A DNA stretch of 64,000 nucleotides from Sarcina ventriculi (GTDB lineage Bacteria > Bacillota > Clostridia > Clostridiales > Clostridiaceae): positions 248,001 to 312,000 of the forward strand of contig NZ_UAUL01000001.1 of assembly GCF_900456775.1 (NCBI RefSeq), in the 5' to 3' direction. The stretch's first letter is position 1, and each line of letters begins with the position of its first letter. Shown piece after piece: positions 17,608 through 28,191 of the stretch. Both the position numbers and the translations under genes were made by a program. Under the pieces are notes generated by a model that did no database searches, had not been told where the DNA came from, and was given only the letters and a program-made list of their open reading frames with translations.

Positions 17608-19602
17608 TTATAAATAATTTCTTTTTCTTAATGTATTTAATATATTTCTACCTTCTTGTACACCTTCTATTATTCTTCTTGCACGAACACTATCTCCGAT
17701 ATTTACTATTTCAACTTTAGAAGAATCAAAATTCTCTCTTAAACTCTCTAAAACTGGTGCATTTGCTCTCATTCCAAGGCATACAAAACCATAATCAAAT
17801 TCTAATTCTTCTTCCTTACCATCACGTCTTACAATAAACAAATTATCTTTAACTTCTAAAAGTGCTGTATTAGTTAACTCTAAAACATCATACTTTTCTA
17901 TTAATGTAGAAGTTTGAACCTTAGTTACAGGATCTAAATCCTTACCTATAACTGGTTGCATTTCAACTATACTAATTTTAGCATTTCTAGGTGCAAAGAA
18001 CTCAACTACATCTAATCCAACTGCTCCTCCACCTATTACCACAACTTTTTTACCAGTCATATCTTCTGGATAATTAGGAATATTTTCAATCATCTCTTTT
18101 ATAGATGCAACCTTTGAATTTTCTTTCTCCATAGCTTCCTTTAACCCTTTTATCGGAGGTAGTAAAGGATTTGAACCTGTTGCATTTACTATTATATTAG
18201 GATTTAAACTATCTATAAATTTAATATCAGCTTCTCTATTTTTAAATACAAAAAGATTATTTAATTTACTCGCTCTATTTATTAAGTAGTTTGGAAAATC
18301 CGCTAAACGATTTTTATCTGGTATTTTTGATATTTCATGAGCTAATCCTCCTAAAACATCTTTCTTCTCAATCAAGAATGTTGTACATCCAACTTCTGCA
18401 GCAGTACAAGCTGCTTCAAGACCAGCTGTTCCCCCACCTATTACTACTACATTACAAGAATTCTTAATTTTTTCCTTTTTATATCCTTCTCCAATATTTA
18501 TAGCTGGGTTTATTGTACAACGTATCGGTCTATTTATTCCTATACGATGTCCTGCACATCCTATATTACAAGATATACATTTACGAAGTTCATCTTCTCT
18601 TCCTGATTCCACCTTATTTACCCATTCTGGTTCAGCTATAAGTCCACGTCCCATTCCAATTAAATCGGCATCACCATCTTCTAATATTTTCTCTGCAATT
18701 TTAGGATTTCTTATATTTCCTGTTGTTATAACTGGTTTATTAAACTTTTCTTTAACAGCCTTAGCCATAAATGATCTCCATCCATCTTTTAGATAGTTGG
18801 CATCTATCTGATACTGTATTGAACCAGTAAGACCAGCTGAAACGTCTATTATATCAGCTTCCTCTGCAAAATATTCTAAAAGTTCTAAAGTATCTTCTAA
18901 AGTATTTCCACCTTCAACAAGCTCATCAGCACTTATACGAATCATTATTGGAAACATTGGTCCAACTTGACTTCTAACTTCATCCATAACCATTTTTGCA
19001 AAACGTGCTCTATTCTCTTTACTTCCACCAAACTCATCAGTTCTATTATTAGTAGTTGGGGATAAAAATTGGCTTATTAAATATGAATGTCCTGCATGGA
19101 TTTCAACTGCATCAAAACCAGCTACTTGGGCTCTTTTAGCCGCTTCACCATATTTTTTTACAATAGCTGTTATCTCCTCTTTTTGTAAAGGTCTTGGAAT
19201 TTCTCCACCTTTTTTTGAAGGCAAGTTAGATGCTGAAACAGGTTGCATATTTATCCTTGATGAAAGAGCTGATGCCCCAGCATGGTTTATTTGAACTGCA
19301 ATACATGCTCCATGACTATGAACTGTTTCACATAATTTAAACAATCTTGGAATGTAATTATCATGGTCAATTCTAAGTTGAGTTGTTCCATTTGAACCTT
19401 GTGGTGAATCAACACTTGCATTTTCAACTATTATTAAACCAACGCCACCTTTTGCACGTTGCTCATAATAATCCATATGAAGAAAACTCATTTCACCATT
19501 TTGCTCACCATAATTAGTTCCCATAGGTGTCATCACTATTCTATTTTTAATAGTCATATTTTTTACTGTTAATGGATTAAAAATATTTTGATACTTTTTC
19601 AT
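17608..19602 (-). CDS. NADH:flavin oxidoreductase, FadH/old yellow enzyme type
   Basis: A 664-residue three-part flavoprotein. Residues 1 to about 340 form the old yellow enzyme FMN barrel (NPLTVKNMTIKNRIVMTPMG, EIHAGHSYLISQFLSP). A 4Fe-4S motif follows, CISCNIGCAG and CTINP. The C-terminal half is a FAD/NAD(P)-binding pair (VVVIGGGTAGLEAACTAAE, VVVIGGGAVGLDVVEFF). This is the layout of 2,4-dienoyl-CoA reductase and anaerobic enoate reductases. It is the last gene of an aroD-aroE-MFS unit, so a role in reducing a shikimate- or quinate-derived unsaturated ring acid is likely but unproven. Confidence 0.92.
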   Translation of the reverse strand: MKKYQNIFNPLTVKNMTIKNRIVMTPMGTNYGEQNGEMSFLHMDYYEQRAKGGVGLIIVENASVDSPQGSNGTTQLRIDHDNYIPRLFKLCETVHSHGACIAVQINHAGASALSSRINMQPVSASNLPSKKGGEIPRPLQKEEITAIVKKYGEAAKRAQVAGFDAVEIHAGHSYLISQFLSPTTNNRTDEFGGSKENRARFAKMVMDEVRSQVGPMFPIMIRISADELVEGGNTLEDTLELLEYFAEEADIIDVSAGLTGSIQYQIDANYLKDGWRSFMAKAVKEKFNKPVITTGNIRNPKIAEKILEDGDADLIGMGRGLIAEPEWVNKVESGREDELRKCISCNIGCAGHRIGINRPIRCTINPAINIGEGYKKEKIKNSCNVVVIGGGTAGLEAACTAAEVGCTTFLIEKKDVLGGLAHEISKIPDKNRLADFPNYLINRASKLNNLFVFKNREADIKFIDSLNPNIIVNATGSNPLLPPIKGLKEAMEKENSKVASIKEMIENIPNYPEDMTGKKVVVIGGGAVGLDVVEFFAPRNAKISIVEMQPVIGKDLDPVTKVQTSTLIEKYDVLELTNTALLEVKDNLFIVRRDGKEEELEFDYGFVCLGMRANAPVLESLRENFDSSKVEIVNIGDSVRARRIIEGVQEGRNILNTLRKRNYL

Positions 19603-19681
19603 TACAAAAATTCCCCCATAAAATTATCCTTTAGTTTAATTTATTGATTCAATACTGATTTAAAATAAAATTTCAATTTCA

Positions 19682-20911
19682 TTATTTTTTCTTTAATCTT
19701 GATAATTGGTTGTATCTTATATTAACCACTATAGAAAGTAAAACTCCAACTGCTGTTACTATAGCTGCTAATAAAAGAGTATACTCAGTTCCCATAGTTT
19801 GAGTAACAAATCCAGCAATAGCTGTAACACTAAATGTTGCTATACTAGATGCCATCATTACCATACTTGTTATTTTTCCTTTAGATACAGGAAATAAATC
19901 TGACATTGTTGATACTGCAAGTTGAAGTACCCCTCCAGCTGCTGAAAATCCTATTATAAATCCTCCTATAATACAAATTGTTTCTGTTCTTAACATAAAC
20001 ATTGCAATTAAAATTACTAATGATATAAGTGGGTATATAAATAAAAATCTAGCTGGTTTTATTAACTTTTTAACAAGTACTGCTGTTAAAAGCACCGCAC
20101 ATATTGATCCTAATGCATAGTTAGATTGAATTTTACCTGCTGCAACTTCACTCATTCCAACCACATCTATACCAAATGTTTTGTTAACATTTAAGAAAAT
20201 TTGAAATGTTGCAGTTGATGTAAATCCTATCGCAATTAACGCTATACCTTCTATAAAGAAATTTGATTTTACAGTTTCCTCAACTTGGACATCTTTTTTA
20301 TCCGAAGATTTCTTTACATTTTCTATTTGTGGAAATGGCATTTTTAATAAAAATAATGAATTTACAATTAATATTGCTATACATAAAATAAATGAATATC
20401 CAAAATACATATTGTTTCCCACTAAAAATCCGATTATTAATGGAAGAGTATATTGTCCAACTGATATAAATAATTTTGTTAAAATACTAGCTAACCCTGT
20501 TGATTCAGTTAATATTTCCATCACAGCTGGAATACATCCAGAATCTAAAAATGAATTTGCTATTCCTGCAAGCAATGCTACTGCAAAAGCTATTTGCACA
20601 TTAGGTGTAACTAATATTCCACCAAAGAAAGCAATATAAAATGCTATACCTATTAAAATAGTTTTTTTTCTACCTAATTTATCTGACATTACTCCTGAAA
20701 AAGGAAGGGCTATAAACCTCCCAATTCCAATAGCTGATATTACATAAAGTACAGCAGCTGCATCTGTATGCCATAAAGATTGTAATGAACTTGAATTTTG
20801 TGCAAGTATAGAAGCACCCATACCATGAACAAAATAATTTACATACACACAAAAGGCAGTTAAATAAAAGTACTTACTTGCGCTTTTTTTTGTATTTACT
20901 GTTGTATTCAT
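19682..20911 (-). CDS. MFS transporter, probably shikimate/quinate
   Basis: A 409-residue major facilitator with about 12 hydrophobic segments and the MFS signature GVMSDKLGRKKTILIG between helices 2 and 3. A charged central loop (KKSSDKKDVQVEE) separates the halves. It lies between aroE (27 nt) and the flavin oxidoreductase, so it is the likely uptake system for the hydroaromatic acid that these enzymes process. The substrate is inferred from context only. Confidence 0.87.
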   Translation of the reverse strand: MNTTVNTKKSASKYFYLTAFCVYVNYFVHGMGASILAQNSSSLQSLWHTDAAAVLYVISAIGIGRFIALPFSGVMSDKLGRKKTILIGIAFYIAFFGGILVTPNVQIAFAVALLAGIANSFLDSGCIPAVMEILTESTGLASILTKLFISVGQYTLPLIIGFLVGNNMYFGYSFILCIAILIVNSLFLLKMPFPQIENVKKSSDKKDVQVEETVKSNFFIEGIALIAIGFTSTATFQIFLNVNKTFGIDVVGMSEVAAGKIQSNYALGSICAVLLTAVLVKKLIKPARFLFIYPLISLVILIAMFMLRTETICIIGGFIIGFSAAGGVLQLAVSTMSDLFPVSKGKITSMVMMASSIATFSVTAIAGFVTQTMGTEYTLLLAAIVTAVGVLLSIVVNIRYNQLSRLKKK

Positions 20912-20938
20912 AATTTACCCCTAATTTTTAGATATTTT

Positions 20939-21811
20939 TTAATATTTAATATCTAATTTTTCTTTCATATATTCTATTGGCATTTCTTTTCCTGTCCAAA
21001 GTTCAAAAGCTGCTGCGCCTTGGAATAACATCATGCCTAACCCATTTAAAGTTTTACAACCAACTTCTTTAGCCATTTTTAAAAGTGCAGTTTCTCTTGG
21101 AGAATATACAACATCTGACACTATTAAATCAGGTCTTAAAAAACTTGAATCTGGTATATATGTTTGTCCTTCTAATGGCTTCATTCCTACACCTGTAGCA
21201 TTTGTGAATATACAACTTGTAGCTATTTCTTCTTTTAGCTTATCTAAATCTGCTAAGTCATAAAGAGTTGCTTTACAAGATGTTTTTTCATTTATATCTC
21301 TTACTGTTTGCTCTGCTCTCTTATAAAAATCATCTTTTATATTAAAGATAGAAATCTCCTTAACACCATCTAATGCTGCTTGAATTTCTATTGCAGTTGC
21401 AGCTCCGCCTGCTCCTACTATAGTCATTTTCTTTCCAATTACATCAACACCAGCATCTTTTAATGCCCTCATGTATCCAATTCCATCTGTTATATGTCCA
21501 GTTAAAACCCCATTATCATTTACTACTGTATTTACAGCACCACAAAGTTCCGCAGCCTTTGATAATCCATCTAAATATTTATGAACAACTGTCTTATTAG
21601 GCATAGACACATTGCACCCTCTAACTTTCATTGCTCTAAATCCTTTAATAGTATCCTCTAACTCTTCATTACCAACCTCAAATGCTAAATAAGCATAATC
21701 TAAACCTAACTTTGCAAAAGCCTCATTATGCATTGCTGGTGAACTTGAATGCCTTATTGGTCTTGCTATTAATCCTATAAGTTCTGTATGTCCTGTTATT
21801 CTTTCTGCCAT
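20939..21811 (-). CDS. aroE: Shikimate/quinate dehydrogenase
   Basis: A 290-residue AroE/YdiB-family oxidoreductase interconverting 3-dehydroshikimate (or dehydroquinate) and shikimate (or quinate). The substrate site shows HSSSPAMHN and MPNKTVVHKYLDG with the catalytic Lys. The nucleotide site is TIVGAGGAATAIEIQAAL. The pairing with a type I dehydroquinase, a transporter and a LysR regulator points to a catabolic rather than biosynthetic copy, as described for the qui/shikimate loci of Listeria and Corynebacterium. Confidence 0.93.
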   Translation of the reverse strand: MAERITGHTELIGLIARPIRHSSSPAMHNEAFAKLGLDYAYLAFEVGNEELEDTIKGFRAMKVRGCNVSMPNKTVVHKYLDGLSKAAELCGAVNTVVNDNGVLTGHITDGIGYMRALKDAGVDVIGKKMTIVGAGGAATAIEIQAALDGVKEISIFNIKDDFYKRAEQTVRDINEKTSCKATLYDLADLDKLKEEIATSCIFTNATGVGMKPLEGQTYIPDSSFLRPDLIVSDVVYSPRETALLKMAKEVGCKTLNGLGMMLFQGAAAFELWTGKEMPIEYMKEKLDIKY

Positions 21812-21844
21812 TTTTTATTTCCCCCTTAAATTAACCTTTTTTAA

Positions 21845-22612
21845 TTATTTATTTTCATGAAGAAGATTTAATACTTTATATAATTCATCAACAGCAACTT
21901 GTCCTGGTGCTGATGCTTGTTTTGCTGCTCCAAAAGTTAAAGCTGAACCAAAAGTTTCTCCAGCTAGACGACTTATAACTCCAAGACCTGCCATAGACAT
22001 TGTTATTATCGGAGTTTTCGCATATTTAGTTGCCATTTCATCTGTTGCACATAAAAGAGTAAGTACATCTGTTGTACTTTGAGGCATAACAGCTATTTTA
22101 GGTAAATCTGCTCCTAAGTCTTGCATTTTGCATAATCTATTAACTATCTCTTCTTTTTCTGGAGTCTTAAAGAAATCATGATTTGACATTACAACTTTTA
22201 TCCCATTACTATGCGCAAATTCAACTATTTCCTTTACTACTTCATCTCCTGTAAATAACTCTACATCTATTAAATCAACATTTTTAGTTAATGAAATTTC
22301 TTTGTTTAATTTAGCATAAAAATCAGTAGATATTTCCTTTTCTCCACCTTCTTTTAAACTTCTAAATGTAAATAAGATCGGTGTATTATCTAAAATTTCT
22401 CTAAGTTCTACTAAAGTTTCTTTAACTTTTTCTATATCTAAAACATCTACATAATGATCAACACGCCACTCTACTAAATCTAAATTAACACTTTGTAAAT
22501 CTCTTGCACCATTTATAATATCTTCTCTAGTCTTTCCTACAAGTGGTACACATACTTTAGGGATTCCTTCACCTAATATTAAATCTCTAACTACAACAGT
22601 TTTTTTCATCAT
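21845..22612 (-). CDS. aroD: Type I 3-dehydroquinate dehydratase
   Basis: A 255-residue class I dehydroquinase interconverting 3-dehydroquinate and 3-dehydroshikimate. The catalytic His is in VVMSNHDFFKTP and the Schiff-base Lys in LPKIAVMPQS. DLVEWRVDHY is also typical. It is first in the operon, with AAGGAG before ATGATG, so translation may begin at either of the two Met codons. It is divergent from the LysR regulator at 22837. Confidence 0.95.
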   Translation of the reverse strand: MMKKTVVVRDLILGEGIPKVCVPLVGKTREDIINGARDLQSVNLDLVEWRVDHYVDVLDIEKVKETLVELREILDNTPILFTFRSLKEGGEKEISTDFYAKLNKEISLTKNVDLIDVELFTGDEVVKEIVEFAHSNGIKVVMSNHDFFKTPEKEEIVNRLCKMQDLGADLPKIAVMPQSTTDVLTLLCATDEMATKYAKTPIITMSMAGLGVISRLAGETFGSALTFGAAKQASAPGQVAVDELYKVLNLLHENK

Positions 22613-22836
22613 TTTATCTCCTTATCCATTTAGATAATATTCTTGATGTTAATTTTTTAACATTTTTTACAATATAATATTACTAATCTTTTCTATAGCT
22701 AGATTATATAACTATTTTTCAAATAAATATAATACTTATTTCTATTAATTTTGATAGATATATCTTATCATTTATAGTATAATAAGTAAAAATATCATAA
22801 ATATTAAAAATATGTTCTTAGGAGGTAATGACGTAA

Positions 22837-23724
22837 ATGAATTTAAATCAACTTTATTATTTTAAAACCGTAGCTAAACTTGAACACTTTAGAAATGCAG
22901 CCAAAGAACTTCACATTTCTCAACCTAGCCTTAGTTATTCAATATCTGCTCTTGAAGATGAATTAGGTACAAAATTATTTGAAAAACAAGGTAGATGTAT
23001 TAAATTAACTAAATATGGAAAAATATTTTTAAATTATGTAGAAAAATCTTTAGATACTCTAGAATTAGGTGAAGAAAAGCTTAAAAAGTTTACAAGTAAT
23101 ACAAAAGGAAATATTGATATAGCTTATGTTGCGCCACTATCTTCATATTATATTCCAAAAGCAGTTAGAAATTTTTTAGAAAAAGATGAAAATAAAGATG
23201 TTACATTTACTTTCAAACAAGAATTAACAACTGAAGTTGTGGAAGGTTTAAAATCATCAAAATACGATATAGGTTTTTGTTCTTTTGTGAAAGAAGAACC
23301 TTCGATTATTTTTGAACCAATATTAAAGCAAGAACTTGTTTTAATTGTCCCAAATAATCATAAATTATCTAAATTAAAATCTATTAATATTGAAGAGGTT
23401 CAAAATTATCCTTTGGTTACCTACAACAAAAATAGTGGGCTTGGGAAATTTACATCAAAGCTATTTAAAGATTGTAATGTAAACCCTAAAATCATTTTTG
23501 AGTGTGAAGATGAAAATGCCATTGCCGGATTAGTAGCTGAAAGCTTTGGAATAGCCGTAGTTGCAAAAATTCCTCAACTTAATAACTTTAATGTGAAACA
23601 AATTTCTATAAATAATATAAAACAAAATAGATATATTTATTTAGCTTATCTAAAAGATAGATATTTTCCTCACGCTATTAACACATTTATTAAACATGTG
23701 AAGAATTTGGAACTATCTATTTAA
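22837..23724 (+). CDS. LysR-family regulator of the shikimate/quinate operon
   Basis: A 295-residue LysR regulator. The N-terminal helix-turn-helix (residues 1-60: LNQLYYFKTVAKLEHFRNAA, ISQPSLSYSISALE) is followed by a periplasmic-binding-protein-like effector domain. It resembles the CysL/YwfK branch. AGGAGG lies 8 nt before the ATG. The divergent 224-bp intergenic region with aroD argues that it activates or represses that operon in response to a hydroaromatic acid. Confidence 0.9.
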   Translation: MNLNQLYYFKTVAKLEHFRNAAKELHISQPSLSYSISALEDELGTKLFEKQGRCIKLTKYGKIFLNYVEKSLDTLELGEEKLKKFTSNTKGNIDIAYVAPLSSYYIPKAVRNFLEKDENKDVTFTFKQELTTEVVEGLKSSKYDIGFCSFVKEEPSIIFEPILKQELVLIVPNNHKLSKLKSINIEEVQNYPLVTYNKNSGLGKFTSKLFKDCNVNPKIIFECEDENAIAGLVAESFGIAVVAKIPQLNNFNVKQISINNIKQNRYIYLAYLKDRYFPHAINTFIKHVKNLELSI

Positions 23725-23857
23725 AATAGCTTATCTTGACATTGAATATTTTGTAATATATTATAAATTTGCTGTAAAATTTTAATATATATTGTAAAAT
23801 AATATATTAAACCATATTTTTATAATTAAAGTGTATTTCTGATTTAAGGAGGTAATT

Positions 23858-25222
23858 ATGAATATAGCTTTTAAATCCAAAACTTCAAGAGAAAAAACTA
23901 CAAGTTTAAGCTTTAAAATGACTATTTCTCTTCTACTTGGAGTAGTTGTTGGCATATTAATTCTTATTTTAAAAAGCAATTTAATATCTAGCGGTAACAC
24001 TAATGTTTGGAATATAATAAATAGTATATTTTTTCAAGATATAAGCGTAGATGAAGGTAAAAATGCTATTGGACTATTTTACATAATAGGACAATTGTTT
24101 TTAAATTCATTACAACTAATAATAGTTCCTATGATTTTCTCATCAATAGCACTTTCCATGTGCCATATAAGTGATACTAAAAAGTTAGGTAGAATATCTA
24201 AAAAAACTCTATTAAACTTTCTTACCACTTCAATTCTTGCATTAATTGTAGCCATAATATTTGGTTACATAGCAAATACTTTAGGATTATTTACTGTAAA
24301 TATCGGTGGGAATGTAGCATCAGCTCAAACTGCTAGTTCATCTAATCCACTTCTTGTGCTAATAGATGCTGTTCCAAGTAATATTACAGCTATATTTTCA
24401 ACCAATTCAAGAGTTTTGGCTGTAGTCGTTTTAGCTATTTGTACAGGACTTTGTATAAATTGTTTAGGAGATAAAATATTAGTTTTAAAAAAACTGCTTG
24501 AAGATATTAATAGCATAATAACTGTTTTTTTGAACTTTATAATAACTAAATTTAGCCCTATTGCAGTTTTTGTTCTTATATCAAGAACTTTTGCAGTATA
24601 TGGTTTAGACCACTTAAGCTCTGCATTATCATATATGCTAGTTGTAGCGATCGCATCCATTTTATTTTTACTTATTGGATATCCATTATTCATATATGTA
24701 AAAACAGGCTTAAACCCTTTTATATTTATGAGAAAAATGTCTAAAGTTGCACTACTTGGATTTTCAGCTGCATCATCTGCTGCTGCACTATCTCTAAATC
24801 AAAAAACTTCTGTTGAAGAACTTGGTATTAGTGAAGATATATCATCATTTACTCTTCCACTTGGCATGACAATAAACATGAATGGAACAGCCATAATGCA
24901 AGTTATAGCTACTGTATTTATAGCATCTAGTTCAGGCTATAATATTACACTTCAAAATATGATTGTAATATCAGCTCTTGCACTTATTGCATCAATTGGT
25001 ACGCCATCTGCTCCTGGCTCTTCATCAATTATATTATTTTCAATATTAACAGGAATGGGATATAATAATCCATCTACATTAATAGCATACTCACTTATTT
25101 TAGCTATTAATAGACCAATAGATATGCTAATAACTTCTTTAAACGTTATAGGAGATGCCGCAACAGCTTTGGTAGTTGCAAAATCTGAAAACTGCTTAAA
25201 TGAAGATATTTATAACTCATAA
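23858..25222 (+). CDS. Dicarboxylate/amino acid:cation symporter
   Basis: A 454-residue DAACS (glutamate transporter-fold) membrane protein. It has about eight helices and two re-entrant hairpins. The signature stretch GFSAASSAAALSLNQK and the ion/substrate site LGMTINMNGTAIMQV are clear, as are ASIGTPSAPGSS and INRPIDMLITSLNVIGDA. It imports a dicarboxylate or amino acid with Na+ or H+. AAGGAGG precedes the ATG. It follows the LysR gene by 133 bp and ends in a strong terminator, so it may be an independent unit. Confidence 0.92.
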   Translation: MNIAFKSKTSREKTTSLSFKMTISLLLGVVVGILILILKSNLISSGNTNVWNIINSIFFQDISVDEGKNAIGLFYIIGQLFLNSLQLIIVPMIFSSIALSMCHISDTKKLGRISKKTLLNFLTTSILALIVAIIFGYIANTLGLFTVNIGGNVASAQTASSSNPLLVLIDAVPSNITAIFSTNSRVLAVVVLAICTGLCINCLGDKILVLKKLLEDINSIITVFLNFIITKFSPIAVFVLISRTFAVYGLDHLSSALSYMLVVAIASILFLLIGYPLFIYVKTGLNPFIFMRKMSKVALLGFSAASSAAALSLNQKTSVEELGISEDISSFTLPLGMTINMNGTAIMQVIATVFIASSSGYNITLQNMIVISALALIASIGTPSAPGSSSIILFSILTGMGYNNPSTLIAYSLILAINRPIDMLITSLNVIGDAATALVVAKSENCLNEDIYNS

Positions 25223-25224
25223 AC

Positions 25225-25253
25225 AAAAAGTCATGAGCAATTCATGACTTTTT
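25225..25253. terminator. Terminator after the symporter gene
   Basis: A 12-bp perfect stem AAAAAGTCATGA / TCATGACTTTTT with a 5-nt loop, two bases after the symporter stop. It is symmetric enough to serve the convergent gene at 25273 too. Confidence 0.88.
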
Positions 25254-25272
25254 AATTTTAACAATAAAAATT

Positions 25273-27045
25273 TTAATTAAATGACATATAAAATTCACTA
25301 TTTTTATTTATAATTTTATTTAATTGTGTAAAAGGTATTTTAAAAGTAACAAATCCAGCTGAATATGGGGCTATATCATACGGCTTAAAATAAATATATA
25401 GATTATCTTCATCAATATAAAAATTTTGATTGTTATCTATTCCTGTAAAAGAGTCTTTAAATACATAATTATATTCTTTATCAAAATTTATCATAGATTT
25501 AATTAATGTATTTAAATATTCTTTCCATGGAGAATTTTTTATAAATAAATCTTCTAAAATATAAAATTTTCCCGTTATTAAATTTATATTTTCTGCTTTT
25601 CTAACAGGCATTGGATGTGCTGAACCCAAAACATAGTAACTACCATTAAGCTCTATACTTATAAAATTTTTCTTAAAAAATTTTATATCAAAAGTCCCAT
25701 AATAATTATATTCTAAAATAGTATCTTTGGTTATTTCTTGATTTTTATTTTCACTGTAAGGGCTAAAATAAGAATCCTCTTCTAATCTTTTATTTATCTT
25801 TCCTAACTTTCTACTCTCATGTTCCAAAATATTGGGTACATAAATTAAATAATTAATATTGGGCTTATATTTTTTCATAAAAACAGAATAATTATTATCT
25901 AACTTTATAATATCATTTGGTTTGTATACTACTTCATTATACTTCCCTATATAATAAGGCATATAATCAATATCTGCATAGATTAAATTTTCCTTTTTTA
26001 AAAGTTGACCACTACCTTTAACCTTTGGATAATTTTTATTTCTCTCTCCATTTAAATTTATAAAAAAGCTATACTCTTCATCACTTGCACAAGCTAATCC
26101 ATCCTTATAAATTCCAACATATAAATATAAAAAATTAGTAAGAATTTTTCCATCTGTACTCGCTATGGCATAAATATTTCTATTGATAAAAGTATCTTCT
26201 CCCATAGGTAAGCCTAAAGCCACTCTTCCCTCACCCAAACTTAATATACTACTAAATATAGGCTCAAAAACATATTTTCCTTCTAAATCAATTACCCCAT
26301 AACGTTTTTCATAATTTTTATCATAACTTACAATTGCAACACCATCATTAAAAGCTGATGCTTCACTATATTTTGCTTTAATTATTTCTTTCCCTTTGTT
26401 ATCTATATATCCATAAGGTCCTTGAAAATTATCTGCATAAACCATAACCCCATCATTATATCCATAAAGAAATATATGTTTATATGTTTTTAAAATCTCT
26501 CCATTTTCATTAATAAGTGCATAATTTGTATAATCTAATTTTACTAAACCTATTCTATCTTTAAATGGATAAGCCATTATAAATTTGGGCGAAATTACTT
26601 CTTCTCCTTTTAAATTAATATAACCATATCTATAATCCCCATTTTTATAGCTTTTTGCAATAAGAGCTAATCCATCGTTAAATTCACCTATAAAATCATA
26701 TTTTTTTTCACTTATAACATTACCTTTATCATCTATAACTCCTACATTACCATTTAAGCTAAATACAGCCCTTCCTTCCTTAAACTCTCCTATACTATCA
26801 TAAACTGGTTTTACAAGATATTCTCCATTAGTATTAATAACTCCAAACTTATTATTTTCTAAAACTACTGCTACATCATATTTAAAATCATAAGCTATTT
26901 GAAATCTAGGTTTAATAACAAACAATCCTTTATTATTAATATACCCATAAACTTTTCCATTTATAGTATTTTTCATTGCTGGATATAATATTATATTCTC
27001 TTTTGTACTTTCATCAGCTACTATATTTTTTCTACTTAAATTCAC
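25273..27045 (-). CDS. WG-repeat protein with C-terminal DUF3298-like domain
   Basis: A 590-residue protein without a signal peptide. Residues about 30-350 are a chain of WG (KWG) repeats, each of the form YGYIN-NKG-x-VIKPRF-xxAYDF (for example KFGVINTNGEYLVKPVYD and NVGVIDDKGNVISEKKYD), about ten copies. From about residue 430 a DUF3298/RsiV-like domain follows (YYGTFDIKFFKKNFISIEL, GSAHPMPVRKAENINL, YDIAPYSAGFVTFKIPF). Similar fusions are common in clostridia but have no known function; the DUF3298 part is often extracytoplasmic. Here no export signal is visible, so location is open. Confidence 0.85.
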   Translation of the reverse strand: MNLSRKNIVADESTKENIILYPAMKNTINGKVYGYINNKGLFVIKPRFQIAYDFKYDVAVVLENNKFGVINTNGEYLVKPVYDSIGEFKEGRAVFSLNGNVGVIDDKGNVISEKKYDFIGEFNDGLALIAKSYKNGDYRYGYINLKGEEVISPKFIMAYPFKDRIGLVKLDYTNYALINENGEILKTYKHIFLYGYNDGVMVYADNFQGPYGYIDNKGKEIIKAKYSEASAFNDGVAIVSYDKNYEKRYGVIDLEGKYVFEPIFSSILSLGEGRVALGLPMGEDTFINRNIYAIASTDGKILTNFLYLYVGIYKDGLACASDEEYSFFINLNGERNKNYPKVKGSGQLLKKENLIYADIDYMPYYIGKYNEVVYKPNDIIKLDNNYSVFMKKYKPNINYLIYVPNILEHESRKLGKINKRLEEDSYFSPYSENKNQEITKDTILEYNYYGTFDIKFFKKNFISIELNGSYYVLGSAHPMPVRKAENINLITGKFYILEDLFIKNSPWKEYLNTLIKSMINFDKEYNYVFKDSFTGIDNNQNFYIDEDNLYIYFKPYDIAPYSAGFVTFKIPFTQLNKIINKNSEFYMSFN

Positions 27046-27139
27046 TTAATAACGCTCCACAAATATTACTTATTAATATTCTATGTATATAGCAATAAAA
27101 TTTTATCTAAACCATTTTATTTTTCTATTATTAAATGTA

Positions 27140-28021
27140 TTATTTATATTTTTTAATTACAAATTCTTTAAAATTCTTCACAATGGCTACTTCACTTTTA
27201 TGTTTATTCCATCCCATATAAATAGTTTTATATCCTATATCTTCTTTTATATTTAATATAGATATTTTATCTACATTAATCATCTGTGTATTAGGAAGTA
27301 TTGTAACACCTGCTCCTGCTGCAACTAGTACTAATACTCCTATAACCCCTGCTTCTTTTGGCTGTACTAATATTTTAGGAATATATCCTATCTTTTCATG
27401 ATATTTTACAATCTTATTTTTATACTCATCAACCATAATAAAAAACTCATCTTTCAAATCCTTTAATGAAACTTCATGCTTGCTTGCAAGATGATGATTC
27501 TTAGGCACAACCAATACATACTTTTCTTTTTTTATTTTTTCAAATTCTACTTCTCTAAAATCTTCTATATTTTCAATAGACTCAAAAAAACCTATATCTA
27601 TTTTATTATTATTTAAATTATGTAATATATTTTTTGTAGACTCATTGCTAAACTGAAACTTCGTACCATTATAAAGATTTAAAAAATCACTTATTACAAA
27701 ATGTATAAAACTTGCACTTATACAAGGAGTCGATGAAATATAAATATTATTTTCATTCTTCTTTTTTAAATCTTCTATCTCCTTTATTCCATCCTTAATA
27801 CTACTTAAAGCAGATTTCCCATGTTTTAAAAATATTTCTCCAAACTCTGTAAGATTTATATCTCGTCCATCTCTTTTAATTAAAGTAACTCCCAATTCCT
27901 CTTCTAATTTAGATATTGCTTTACTTAAAGCTGGCTGGGTTACATGAGCATATTCAGCTGCTAAAGTAAAACTTTTCGTTTCAGCTATCCCTTTTAAATA
28001 TTCTAACTGCTGTAAATTCAC
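27140..28021 (-). CDS. LysR-family transcriptional regulator
   Basis: A 293-residue LysR regulator with an N-terminal helix-turn-helix (residues 1-60: LQQLEYLKGIAETKSFTLAA, VTQPALSKAISKLEEELG) and an effector domain ending in a GAGVTILPN motif. It is divergent from the nitroreductase gene at 28192 across 170 bp, so it most likely regulates it. The effector is unknown. Confidence 0.9.
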   Translation of the reverse strand: MNLQQLEYLKGIAETKSFTLAAEYAHVTQPALSKAISKLEEELGVTLIKRDGRDINLTEFGEIFLKHGKSALSSIKDGIKEIEDLKKKNENNIYISSTPCISASFIHFVISDFLNLYNGTKFQFSNESTKNILHNLNNNKIDIGFFESIENIEDFREVEFEKIKKEKYVLVVPKNHHLASKHEVSLKDLKDEFFIMVDEYKNKIVKYHEKIGYIPKILVQPKEAGVIGVLVLVAAGAGVTILPNTQMINVDKISILNIKEDIGYKTIYMGWNKHKSEVAIVKNFKEFVIKKYK

Positions 28022-28191
28022 AAATATAATCTCCCTCTTTTAATAACATTTTCTTTCTATAACTTTTGGTTATAATTCTATGAATAATATAAATTAGACT
28101 TTTCATTTCTATTATAAGTATAATTAAATTATAAATATATATAATAACTTAAATAAATTTATAAAAAAATTAAGATTGGAGATATTTAATC

